A stretch of 64,000 nt of DNA from an uncultured Rhodocyclaceae bacterium (GTDB lineage: Bacteria; Pseudomonadota; Gammaproteobacteria; Burkholderiales; Rhodocyclaceae), in the NCBI GenBank assembly GCA_934271525.1, contig CAKQRL010000005.1, positions 23,540-87,539 of the forward strand, read 5' to 3'. The position numbers and the translations under genes were made by a program. The stretch's first letter is position 1, and every line of letters starts with the position of its first letter. Below the pieces are notes generated by a model, which was not told where the DNA came from, did not search any database, and saw only the letters and a list, made by a program, of their open reading frames with translations. This document shows, piece by piece, positions 49,548-57,576 of this stretch.

Positions 49548-51230
49548 ATGACGAATACAACTTTTCCGCAAAAGGAATTGCGCGCACTTTCTGCCGCCTT
49601 AAAATTAAACGCTCAAAAAGAATTGCCCGTGTTGGCGGAAATGGAAACCGCCATTGCGGCTGAAAATTTTGAAGCCTACAAAGCCTTGTGGGAAAAAACA
49701 GTCGGCGAAATGCGCACGATTGAAACACTAGAATGGAATAAACTTTTTGCGCAAATTTTGGTGGCTTTGGAAATGCACCACAAAAACTACACCGTTTCCA
49801 AAAAACAAAGAATGTTAAGAAAAGTGCTTTCGTCTAAAAACCTCACACCCGAAGCCTTGTTTGAACGTTTGGAAAAATTGATGCAAACGTGGGGCGGCAA
49901 AAAAACCAATGAAATTGCGCTGACAAAGCCTGCTGAATCGGAATCAGAAAAAACGCAAAAAAACGAAGAATCAAAAGAATCCGAAGATGAAGACGATTCT
50001 TTTGACGGCTTTTCCATTTCTTATGAAACCTTTGCTGATATTAAAAAACTATTTGCCGAACTTTTAACCCAAACCTTGCAACCTTTTGTGCGAAGCGATG
50101 AGCAATTAAATGACGATGTGGATGATATTGCCCAAAAACTTTTGAAAGTGGATTCCATTGTTAACCTTGCCAATTTGGCAGCCGACATCAAGCGTTTGTC
50201 TTTTAAACTTGAATTATTTGCCGAAGAACACACGGCGCAAACCGATGGCATTTTCAAGTTGGTGCGCTTGATGGTCAACAACGCCGAGAGTTTAAGCGAA
50301 GGCGACCAATGGTTGAGCGGGCAAATGGAAATGTTAAAAGAAGTGATAGACAAACCATTGAGTCTGCGTTCTTTAAACGAAGCCGAGCGGCGTTTGAATG
50401 ATGTGATATTCAAACAAGACCAAATCAAAAAAGATTTAAGCGGATCGCGCGGCACGTTGACCAACCTCATCGCCGGTTTTGTGGAGCAAATTGCAGGTTT
50501 TGCCGACAACACCTCCATTTACCACGGCAAATTGAGTGATTACGCGCAAAAAATCAGCAAAGCGGGCGATTTAAAAGAGTTGGATTCGCTTTTAAACGAT
50601 GTGATGAGCGAAACCCAAGAAATGCAAAAAAGCACGCAAACAATGCGAGCAGAACTCATTTGCGCGCAAGAACGCGCCAAGTTGGCGCAAGCACGCATTA
50701 GTGAATTAGAAAAACATTTGGAAGAAACAAGCGCTTTAATCACACACGATACCTTAACAGGCGTTTTGAACAGGCGCGGTTTGGATGATGTGATGTTGCA
50801 AGAAATTGCACGCGCCCAACGCGCCCAACAAAAAATGTGCGTGGCACTTTTGGATTTGGATAATTTCAAAAAATTAAACGACCGCTTTGGCCACGATGCG
50901 GGCGATGCCGCCTTAAAACATTTGGTTGCTTTGTGCAAAAATTTCTTGCGTCCTCAAGATTCGGTTGCACGTTATGGTGGAGAAGAATTTGTGATTGTTT
51001 TGCCGTGTGCCGATGCACAAGAAGGTCAAAAGATTTTGCAACGCTTGCAACGCGCTTTGACCAAAGAAATTTTTATGCACAACAACGAAAAATTGTTGAT
51101 TACTTTTTCGGCAGGTGTTGCGGAATTAACGGCGGCTGACACCACGGAGGAAATCATCAAACGCGCAGACACAGCGATGTATGCCGCCAAAAAAAGCGGC
51201 AAAAACCGCGTGTTGGTCTCCGTTTCTTAA
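49548..51230 (+). CDS. Diguanylate cyclase (GGDEF) with long helical N-terminal region
   Basis: A 560-aa protein. Residues 1-120 are a small helical domain, followed by an acidic Ser/Glu-rich linker (about 123-152, ESESEKTQKNEESKESEDED), then a long helical/coiled-coil region to about 400. The C-terminal GGDEF domain is complete, with DTLTGVLNRRGLDDVM, LDLDNFKKLNDRFGHDAGDAAL, the active site RYGGEEFVIVLP and ADTAMYAAKKSGKNRV; no RxxD inhibitory site is seen just before GGEEF. It should make cyclic-di-GMP. No membrane helix or known sensor domain is seen. GAGAGGA lies six bases before ATG 49548. Confidence 0.93.
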   Translation: MTNTTFPQKELRALSAALKLNAQKELPVLAEMETAIAAENFEAYKALWEKTVGEMRTIETLEWNKLFAQILVALEMHHKNYTVSKKQRMLRKVLSSKNLTPEALFERLEKLMQTWGGKKTNEIALTKPAESESEKTQKNEESKESEDEDDSFDGFSISYETFADIKKLFAELLTQTLQPFVRSDEQLNDDVDDIAQKLLKVDSIVNLANLAADIKRLSFKLELFAEEHTAQTDGIFKLVRLMVNNAESLSEGDQWLSGQMEMLKEVIDKPLSLRSLNEAERRLNDVIFKQDQIKKDLSGSRGTLTNLIAGFVEQIAGFADNTSIYHGKLSDYAQKISKAGDLKELDSLLNDVMSETQEMQKSTQTMRAELICAQERAKLAQARISELEKHLEETSALITHDTLTGVLNRRGLDDVMLQEIARAQRAQQKMCVALLDLDNFKKLNDRFGHDAGDAALKHLVALCKNFLRPQDSVARYGGEEFVIVLPCADAQEGQKILQRLQRALTKEIFMHNNEKLLITFSAGVAELTAADTTEEIIKRADTAMYAAKKSGKNRVLVSVS

Positions 51231-51253
51231 AAAACTTAAAAAAACTAAAAAAA

Positions 51254-51304
51254 TCCACGGTAAACCAAATATTTTTTTGAAAAAAAGAATCGGTTTACCG
51301 TGGA
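51254..51304. repeat. Palindromic element, 51 bp, between convergent cyclase and ccsA
   Basis: TCCACGGTAAAC to GTTTACCGTGGA; right half identical to the copy at 19476-19526 from the centre outward. Confidence 0.92.
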
Positions 51305-51310
51305 AAATTG

Positions 51311-52138
51311 TTAAATTCTTTTCAACAAAATTTCCAAAGCAAAGCGGCTGCCGATGTAGGCGAGAAGTAGAAATAAAAATCCCCAAAGTGTCCACTTCAA
51401 AGCGCGGCGGCCGCGCCAGCCCCAACGCAATCTACCAAAAATCAAAATCGCAAAAGTGCACCACGAAATCATTGCAAAAATGGTTTTGTGGTCCAACTTC
51501 GCCGCTTTGCCAAAGATTTCTTCGGCAAAAAATACGCCTGTTAAAACCGCCACGCAAAGCAATGCAAAACCCGCGTAAATCATATGAAATAAGGTTTTTT
51601 CCATCGCCAAAAGTGGCGGCAAATAGCTCAAATGCCGCATAAAAACGCGGCGGTGTAGCGCGTGTTCGGCCACACCCATAAAAATTGCGTGAATACTCGC
51701 CAAGGTTAAAAGGCTATACGCCAAAATAGAAGCAAAAAAATGCAAATAAAAACTTGGCAAATGCGCATAAGAAACCACATAGCGCACCGGCATTAAAATC
51801 GGTGCAAGCGCACAAGCGGCGGCAAAGAGCAAAATGATGGGCTGCAAACCTTCCATGCGGGCGGAAAAACTTTCTAACCAATAAATAAAAACGGCAAGCC
51901 ATAAGATAATAGCCAGTGCCACGCCCACTGAAAAATGCATTGTTTTGCCATCTGGAAAAATCAAAAGCGCCAAGCCCACGCCTTGAATGAGCAAGGCGCT
52001 AGCAATTGCCAAGCGTTCCCATGCAAAAAATGCTTGATTCGGCGCTTTAAAATAACGCGAAATGCAAAAATGCACGCCAAGCGCGAAAAAGAGTAGCGCG
52101 GCAAAAACATTGATGAAAAGCTCGTTTAAAATAACCAT
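51311..52138 (-). CDS. CcsA/YpjD-type cytochrome c assembly protein
   Basis: A 275-aa inner-membrane protein with eight hydrophobic segments. The blocks YVVSYAHLPSFYLHFFASILAYSLLTLASIHAIFM and KTLFHMIYAGFALLCVAVLTGVFFA, LDHKTIFAMISWCTFAILIFGRLRWGWRGRRAL match the CcsA/YpjD family, with His residues for haem in H-LPSFYLH and DHKT. In betaproteobacteria this gene typically sits next to ffh, as here (22 bases between divergent starts). A part in haem delivery for cytochrome c is from family knowledge. Confidence 0.9.
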   Translation of the reverse strand: MVILNELFINVFAALLFFALGVHFCISRYFKAPNQAFFAWERLAIASALLIQGVGLALLIFPDGKTMHFSVGVALAIILWLAVFIYWLESFSARMEGLQPIILLFAAACALAPILMPVRYVVSYAHLPSFYLHFFASILAYSLLTLASIHAIFMGVAEHALHRRVFMRHLSYLPPLLAMEKTLFHMIYAGFALLCVAVLTGVFFAEEIFGKAAKLDHKTIFAMISWCTFAILIFGRLRWGWRGRRALKWTLWGFLFLLLAYIGSRFALEILLKRI

Positions 52139-52160
52139 TCTTTCATTTTACCTGAATAAT

Positions 52161-53513
52161 ATGCTTGAAAATCTTACCCAACGTTTGTCGCGCGTGGTGA
52201 AAAATATCAAAGGCCAAGCGCGGCTAACCGAAACGAATATTGCCGATGCCCTGCGTGAAGTGCGTATGGCTTTGTTGGAAGCCGATGTGGCGCTTCCGGT
52301 TGTTAAAGAATTTATCGCGCAAGTCAAACTCAAAGCCTTGGGCGAAGAGGTCATCGGCGCTTTATCCCCTGCGCAAGCTTTTGTTGGCGTGGTGCAAAAA
52401 GAATTAACCGATTTGATGGGCACAGATGCCGCAATTTTAAACCTTGCCACGCAACCGCCTGCGATTATTTTAATGGCGGGTTTGCAAGGTGCGGGCAAAA
52501 CCACAACGGTTGGCAAACTTGCCAAATGGTTAAAAGAAAATGAGAAAAAAAAGGTGTTGGTGGTCTCCACCGACATTTACCGCCCTGCCGCCATTGAGCA
52601 GTTAAAAACCGTGGCAACGCAAGCGGATGTTGAGTTTTTTCCATCTGAGACCAACCAAAAACCCGAAGAAATCGCCCAAAATGCCGTTGATTTTGCGCGC
52701 AAACATTTTTTTGATGTGTTGTTGATTGATACCGCCGGGCGTCTTGCCATTGATGAAAAAATGATGGCAGAAATTAAAAACTTGCATGCAGCAACCAACC
52801 CCATTGAAACCTTGTTTGTGGTTGATGCCATGTTGGGTCAAGATGCCGTCAATACCGCCCGCGCTTTTAATGAAGCTTTGCCTTTAACAGGCATTGTTTT
52901 AACGAAGTTGGATGGCGATTCCCGCGGCGGCGCGGCGTTATCGGTTAAATACATTACCGGCAAGCCCATTAAATTCACAGGCATTGCCGAAAAACTCTCC
53001 GGTTTGGAACCTTTTTACCCCGACCGCATGGCGCAACGCATTTTGGGCATGGGCGATATTTTGTCGCTTGTGGAAGAAGCCAAACGCACCATTGATGAAG
53101 AAAAAGCCTTGGCGCTTGCCAAAAAACTCAAAAGTGGCAAAGATTTTGATTTGGAAGACTTCAAAGCGCAAATTGCGCAAATGCGCAAAATGGGCGGTAT
53201 GTCGGGTTTCATAGACAAATTGCCGCATCAATTCGCGCAGTTGGCCAATCAAATGCCGGCGAATATGGAAAACAAAATCATCGGGCAAATTGAAGGCATC
53301 ATCAATTCAATGACGCTTGAAGAACGCCGCAAACCCGACATCATCAAAGCCAGCCGCAAACGCCGCATTGCCAAAGGTGCGGGCGTTTCCGTGCAGGAAG
53401 TCAACCGTTTGTTGAAGCAATTTGAACAAACCCGCTTTTTGATGAAACGCTTTGGCAAAGGAATGCTCGGCAAAATGATGCGCGGAATGAAAGGCTTGAT
53501 GCCCAAATTTTAA
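52161..53513 (+). CDS. ffh: Ffh, signal recognition particle protein
   Basis: GTPase that with 4.5S RNA targets inner-membrane proteins during translation. 450 aa: N domain (LTQRLSRVVKNIKGQARLTETNI), G domain with GLQGAGKTTTVGKLA, DTAGRLAIDEKMM, TKLDGDSRGGAAL, and a Met-rich M domain (MRKMGGMSGFIDKLPHQF, RFLMKRFGKGMLGKMMRGMKGLMPKF). ATG 52161 gives the family start; the longer open frame upstream has no similarity. Confidence 0.98.
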   Translation: MLENLTQRLSRVVKNIKGQARLTETNIADALREVRMALLEADVALPVVKEFIAQVKLKALGEEVIGALSPAQAFVGVVQKELTDLMGTDAAILNLATQPPAIILMAGLQGAGKTTTVGKLAKWLKENEKKKVLVVSTDIYRPAAIEQLKTVATQADVEFFPSETNQKPEEIAQNAVDFARKHFFDVLLIDTAGRLAIDEKMMAEIKNLHAATNPIETLFVVDAMLGQDAVNTARAFNEALPLTGIVLTKLDGDSRGGAALSVKYITGKPIKFTGIAEKLSGLEPFYPDRMAQRILGMGDILSLVEEAKRTIDEEKALALAKKLKSGKDFDLEDFKAQIAQMRKMGGMSGFIDKLPHQFAQLANQMPANMENKIIGQIEGIINSMTLEERRKPDIIKASRKRRIAKGAGVSVQEVNRLLKQFEQTRFLMKRFGKGMLGKMMRGMKGLMPKF

Positions 53514-53527
53514 ACAATCAAAAAAAA

Positions 53528-53578
53528 TCCACGGTCAACCTTTGTTTTTTTTGAAAAAAATAATTGGTTGACCGTGGA
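53528..53578. repeat. Palindromic element, 51 bp, between ffh and cysE
   Basis: TCCACGGTCAAC to GTTGACCGTGGA, matched C/G variant in both arms, with inner C / G also paired. Confidence 0.92.
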
Positions 53579-53618
53579 AAATTGTTTTTTTCTTTATAAA
53601 AACCAACCCCAAAAAACA

Positions 53619-54440
53619 ATGTTTAAACGCTTAAAAGAAGACCTGCGCTCCGTTTTTGCACGCGACCCTGCGGCGCGCTCCAAGTGGGAAGTGATTTTTT
53701 GCTACCCCGGCGTGCATGCCATTTTTTTTCACCGCATCAATCATTGGCTCTGGCAAAAACATTGTTTTTGGTTGGCAAGAACCTTGGCGCATTTGGCACG
53801 GTGGGCAACCGGCATTGAAATTCACCCCGGCGCCAAAATTGGGCGGCGTTTTTTTATAGACCACGGCATGGGCGTGGTGATTGGAGAGACCGCAGAAATC
53901 CACGATGACGTTACCCTTTACCACGGCGTTACATTAGGCGGCACCACGTGGAATGCGGGCAAACGCCACCCAACATTAGAAAACGGCGTGGTGGTTGGCG
54001 CAGGTGCCAAGGTTTTGGGGCCCATTACCATCGGTGCGGGCGCCAGAATCGGCTCCAACGCTGTGGTGGTGAAAAATGTTCCCGCAGGTGCTACCGCCGT
54101 TGGCAACCCCGCGCGCATTATTGATTCAACGCTCAAAGAACGCGAAGAACAAGCCCAAAAACTCGGTTTTTCTGCTTATGCGTTAAGCGGCAATCAAGAT
54201 GACCCGTTGGTCAAAGCCATTCACGCATTGTTGAATCACGCGGCAGAAACCGACCGCCGCATTGAAAAATTAGTTGCCCATTTAGAAACCACGCACGGTT
54301 TAGATTTAAAAGAAGCTATTTTGGTTGCCGATGCTTTTGACCCCACTTATTTAAACAAAATGTTGGAAGGCGAAGAATCAAAAAATACCAATTCGCCTGA
54401 TTTGCCGCCCGACAATATGCAAAAGAAAGAGTCGCCATAA
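53619..54440 (+). CDS. cysE: CysE, serine O-acetyltransferase
   Basis: Makes O-acetylserine, the precursor of cysteine. 273 aa with an N-terminal helical part (LKEDLRSVFARDPAARSKWEVI), then the left-handed beta-helix hexapeptide region with IGRRFFIDHGMGVVIGETAEI (catalytic His), GVTLGGTTWNAGKRHPTLENGVVVGAGAKVLGP and VPAGATAVGNPARI. After residue 190 it has an extra C-terminal helical extension. ATG 53619 is the family start, although the frame begins in a palindrome arm upstream. It overlaps the cysteine desulfurase by one base (TAATG), which fits a sulfur operon. Confidence 0.96.
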   Translation: MFKRLKEDLRSVFARDPAARSKWEVIFCYPGVHAIFFHRINHWLWQKHCFWLARTLAHLARWATGIEIHPGAKIGRRFFIDHGMGVVIGETAEIHDDVTLYHGVTLGGTTWNAGKRHPTLENGVVVGAGAKVLGPITIGAGARIGSNAVVVKNVPAGATAVGNPARIIDSTLKEREEQAQKLGFSAYALSGNQDDPLVKAIHALLNHAAETDRRIEKLVAHLETTHGLDLKEAILVADAFDPTYLNKMLEGEESKNTNSPDLPPDNMQKKESP

Positions 54441-55582
54441 TGTCTGTTTATTTGGATCATAACGCCACAACACCTTTGCGCCCCGAAGTGTTTGATGCCA
54501 TGCGCCCTTTTTTAATGGAAAACTTTGGCAATGCCAGCAGTTTGCATTCTTTTGGAAGAAGTGCGCGCCAAGCCATTGAAGCCGCACGCACGCAAATTGC
54601 TTACGCCGTGGATGCCGCACCCGATGAAATTATTTTTACCAGCGGTGCCACAGAATCCAACAATTTTTTCTTAAAAAATTTTCGCGGAAAATCGCTTTTA
54701 ATTAGCGAAATTGAACACCCCGCCGTTCTTCAACCCGCTTGGCAAATGGCAAGTTGGGGCACTGATTTGCGTTTTATTGCACCCAATACTGATGGCGTGA
54801 TTACCGCGCAAGCCTTGCAAATTGCGCTATCCCAAAACACTGCCGAAGGCGTTGCAATTATGGCGGCAAATAATGAAACAGGCGCAATCAACAATATTGT
54901 GGAAATTGCCCAAGCGCTTGTTGCCATTGACCCAAAAATTATTTTTCATTCGGATGCCGTGCAGGCTTTTGGCAAAATCCCGTTGTCTTTTAATGCTTTT
55001 AAAAAAGCGGGCGGGGCAACAATGGCGCTTTCATCGCATAAAATCGGCGGGCCACAAGGCGTTGGTGCTTTTTTATTTCGGCGGAATTTGGATTTCAACC
55101 CGCTTTTGGCTGGCGGTGGACAAGAACAAGGTTTGCGCAGTGGCACGGAAAATGTCGCAGGCATTGTGGGTTTTGGAATGGCGGCAGCCATTGCCGCCGC
55201 GCGCCAAAAGGAATACGCCCGCCACACGCAAACTTTGCAAAAGCAACTGGAATTAGGCTTAAAAAATCTTGGCGCAACCATTTTTGCTGAAAACGCCCAA
55301 CGCTTGCCAAACACAACTTATTTTGCTTTGCCTAATATTGACGGCGCCACGCTTGTGGCACAACTTGATTCTTTGGGTTTTGCGGCAGGTTCTGGCTCGG
55401 CGTGCGGCAGTGGCAAAACCCGCGCATCTGTTGTTTTAAAAGCCATGCAAACCGAACCCACACTTGCCCAAGGCGCTGTTCGCGTGAGCACTTCCCGCAA
55501 CACAACGGCAAAAAATATGGATGATTTCCTTACTGCCTTAAACCAAATTATTCTTCGTTTAAAAAACCTCTCGGCTTTTTAA
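54440..55582 (+). CDS. Cysteine desulfurase (IscS/NifS family)
   Basis: A 380-aa PLP enzyme that takes sulfur from cysteine for Fe-S clusters or thiolation. YLDHNATTPLRPEVFDAM at the start, TSGATESNN, HSDAVQAFGKIP, SSHKIGGPQGVGAF with the PLP Lys, and the active Cys in GSGSACGSGKTRASVVL are seen. It is next to cysE rather than iscR or iscU, so it may not be the main IscS; a link to cysteine turnover is inferred. Palindrome 55603-55653 follows. Confidence 0.93.
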   Translation: MSVYLDHNATTPLRPEVFDAMRPFLMENFGNASSLHSFGRSARQAIEAARTQIAYAVDAAPDEIIFTSGATESNNFFLKNFRGKSLLISEIEHPAVLQPAWQMASWGTDLRFIAPNTDGVITAQALQIALSQNTAEGVAIMAANNETGAINNIVEIAQALVAIDPKIIFHSDAVQAFGKIPLSFNAFKKAGGATMALSSHKIGGPQGVGAFLFRRNLDFNPLLAGGGQEQGLRSGTENVAGIVGFGMAAAIAAARQKEYARHTQTLQKQLELGLKNLGATIFAENAQRLPNTTYFALPNIDGATLVAQLDSLGFAAGSGSACGSGKTRASVVLKAMQTEPTLAQGAVRVSTSRNTTAKNMDDFLTALNQIILRLKNLSAF

Positions 55583-55602
55583 TTTTTAAAAAACCGCAAA
55601 AA

Positions 55603-55653
55603 TCCACGGTAAACGGCAAAAAATTTTCAAAAAAACATTTTGTTGACCGTGGA
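55603..55653. repeat. Palindromic element, 51 bp, between convergent desulfurase and FkbM genes
   Basis: TCCACGGTAAAC to GTTGACCGTGGA; here the two arms carry different variants at position 9, giving one mismatch. Confidence 0.9.
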
Positions 55654-55662
55654 AATTTAAAT

Positions 55663-56274
55663 TTAAACCCAATCCAAATAAATATTTGTGGCGTTTTTTT
55701 GGCGGATTTTGGTTTGGAGTTGGCGAATTTTGGCTTTGGGATTAGTAAAAAAACGCTCATGGGTTTCAACCATTAAATAATCAATGTGTGGAAAAAGCTT
55801 TTGTTCCAAAATAGCGTCCAACACTTCAAATTCCGCGCCTTCTATGTCTAATTTCAGCAAGTGGATTTTGCCGTGTTCGGCAATAAGTTTTTTTAAAAAT
55901 GCACAAAAATCAAACACTTGCACGTCATAGCCTGCGCTTTGTTTGTAGGGCGTTTGAATGTGCACAATGCTTGCGCCATCGCTAACAATGTTTTCATCCA
56001 TATCGTAAAAAGTTGTTTTTTCGTTTTTTGTGCCGATGGCAGCTTCGTGCAAAATAAAGTTTTTGTTGTTTTTGTAAAGGTTGCGCAAAAAAGCGCACAA
56101 ATAAAGATTCGGCTCAAAAGCGTGGCAAATTGCGCCGCAGGCAAGCGCCACATCGCTAAAAACGCCTTTGTGCGCGCCGCCGTCAATAATGATTAGTTTT
56201 TCGCCATTTTGATTTTTCAAATAAAAATCGTAGAAAATCTTGCGGTATTTGGGCGCAACAAGGGCGCGGCGCAA
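55663..56274 (-). CDS. FkbM-family methyltransferase, C-terminal catalytic part, out of frame
   Basis: SAM-dependent methyltransferase of the FkbM type, often acting on sugars or glycolipids of surface polysaccharides. Seen: IIDGGAHKGVFSDVALACGA (SAM site), AFEPNLYLCAFLRN, LLKLDIEGAEFEVLDAIL and YLMVETHERF. A TTG at 56274 is the first start in this frame after the tract; the natural N-terminus lies in another frame upstream of a 13-G run (gene strand). With 11 or 14 G the frame reads through as GFYAFELLLRRALVAPKYRK. This is the OFF state here. Confidence 0.82.
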   Translation of the reverse strand: MRRALVAPKYRKIFYDFYLKNQNGEKLIIIDGGAHKGVFSDVALACGAICHAFEPNLYLCAFLRNLYKNNKNFILHEAAIGTKNEKTTFYDMDENIVSDGASIVHIQTPYKQSAGYDVQVFDFCAFLKKLIAEHGKIHLLKLDIEGAEFEVLDAILEQKLFPHIDYLMVETHERFFTNPKAKIRQLQTKIRQKNATNIYLDWV

Positions 56275-56429
56275 TAATAATTCAAAGGCGTAGAATCCCC
56301 CCCCCCCCCGTTATTCAAATCGGCGATGATTTTTGTGGTATCCAAATAACGCAAGGGTGCGCGGCAGATGAAAAACATCAAAACGCTTTTGACTAATTCG
56401 CGAAGGCGGATGAAGGTTTTTTGAAACAT
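56217..56429 (-). CDS. FkbM-family methyltransferase, N-terminal fragment (frameshifted by poly-G)
   Basis: This 70-aa frame starts at ATG 56429 (MFQKTFIRLRELVKSVLMFF), passes through four Gly codons in the G tract and then leaves the methyltransferase frame, ending at 56217. Residues 1-44 are the probable true N-terminus of the FkbM protein; the rest is out-of-frame sequence. The start lies 23 bases from a single palindrome arm. The full gene in the ON state would span 56429 to 55663. Confidence 0.75.
   Translation of the reverse strand: MFQKTFIRLRELVKSVLMFFICRAPLRYLDTTKIIADLNNGGGGDSTPLNYYCAAPLLRPNTARFSTIFI
56297..56309 (-). repeat. Poly-C/G tract (13 bases), phase-variation switch
   Basis: Thirteen C on the plus strand, G on the gene strand, within the FkbM gene. 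Thirteen leaves the two parts out of frame; 11 or 14 joins them. Confidence 0.85.
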
Positions 56430-56451
56430 TGTTTTCTCAAAAAATTTTGGC

Positions 56452-56463
56452 GTTTACCGTGGA
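56452..56463 (+). repeat. Single right-type arm between FkbM gene and mdh
   Basis: GTTTACCGTGGA after TCAAAAAATTTTGGC, like the right part of the 49-bp subtype; no left arm. Confidence 0.7.
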
Positions 56464-56473
56464 AAATCGTTTT

Positions 56474-57460
56474 TTAAATCAAATCCGCAATGGCGTTTTG
56501 TTCGGCTTTAAGTTCTTTGGCGTTTTCTTCAATGCGGCTGCGGGAAAATGCGTCCAATTCTAAGTCTAAAACTGGCTCAACAATGCCGCCTTTATTAACC
56601 AAACACGGAAAACCAAACACCAAACCTTCGGGAATGCCGTAATTGTTTTTGGGGGCGGCAATGCCCATGGTTGTCCAATCCGTTGTGCCGTTTAGCCAAT
56701 CGCGCATGTGGTCAATGGCGGCATTGGCAGCCGATGCCGCAGAAGATAACCCGCGCGCGTCAATAATTGCCGCACCGCGCTTGCCCAAATTGTTGGCAAA
56801 TTCGGTTTGTTGCCACACTTCGTCCGCAATTAAATCCATTACGCGTTGCCCCAAAGCCTTGCAAAAGCGCAAGTCCGCAAACATTTTGGGCGAATGGTTG
56901 CCCCAAACAATGAGTTTTGAAAAATCTTTCACGCGCAAATTGAGTTTTTTGGCAAGCATTGCCAGCGCGCGGTTGTGGTCTAGCCGCATCATCGCGTGAA
57001 AATTTTCAGGGTGAATAAATCCCGCTTTTTTAGCCGATTCTTTGGCAATCCACGCATTGGTGTTGGCAGGGTTGCCCACCACCAAAATTTTTGCATTGGG
57101 GTTGGCATTTTCCGCAATGCTTTTGCCTTGAATTTTAAAAATTTCGGCATTGGCTTTTAACAAATCGGCGCGCTCCATTCCTTTGCCGCGCGGGCGCGCA
57201 CCCACCAAAAAAATCAAATCCGCATCATTAAAGGCTTCATTGGCTTGGTCGGTTAAAACCATTTTTTGCAACAAAGGAAACGCACAATCTTCCAATTCCA
57301 TCGCCACGCCTTTTAAGGCATTTTGCGCTTGCGGCAATTCTAATAGTTGCAATGCAATCGGCTGGTTTTTTTGCAGTGCGCCTGCTGCCAAACGGAACAA
57401 CAAGCTATACCCAATTTGCCCTGCCGCGCCTGTTACAGCGATTTTTAATGTTTGTGCCAT
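56474..57460 (-). CDS. mdh: Mdh, malate dehydrogenase
   Basis: NAD-dependent conversion of malate and oxaloacetate in the TCA cycle. 328 aa of the LDH-like type common in betaproteobacteria: VTGAAGQIGYSLLFRLAAG, LVGARPRGKGMERADLL, VVGNPANTNAWIA, MMRLDHNRALAML and the catalytic His in VWGNHSPKMFADL. It is divergent from citrate synthase, with 116 bases between starts, so the two TCA genes may share a control region. Confidence 0.98.
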   Translation of the reverse strand: MAQTLKIAVTGAAGQIGYSLLFRLAAGALQKNQPIALQLLELPQAQNALKGVAMELEDCAFPLLQKMVLTDQANEAFNDADLIFLVGARPRGKGMERADLLKANAEIFKIQGKSIAENANPNAKILVVGNPANTNAWIAKESAKKAGFIHPENFHAMMRLDHNRALAMLAKKLNLRVKDFSKLIVWGNHSPKMFADLRFCKALGQRVMDLIADEVWQQTEFANNLGKRGAAIIDARGLSSAASAANAAIDHMRDWLNGTTDWTTMGIAAPKNNYGIPEGLVFGFPCLVNKGGIVEPVLDLELDAFSRSRIEENAKELKAEQNAIADLI

Positions 57461-57481
57461 TGCTGGTTTCCTTTAAAAAAA

Positions 57482-57524
57482 TCCACGGTAAAGAGCGTTT
57501 TTTTTTAAAAAACGAAGGCTCTTT
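57482..57524. repeat. Decayed palindromic element between divergent mdh and gltA
   Basis: Left arm TCCACGGTAAAG is intact, but the right outer arm is lost; the inner stem AAAGAGC / GCTCTTT is perfect and private to this copy. Confidence 0.65.
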
Positions 57525-57576
57525 ATAAATTAAAATGTATTTTTTTTAAACATTTTTTTGAAATAAAGGACAAACA

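Noticed and set aside
2665..56309. Poly-C tracts as simple sequencing errors
   Set aside because: Kept as an alternative, but three separate long C/G tracts all fall near the 5' ends of surface-modification-type genes, and one is in frame, which errors alone would not predict.
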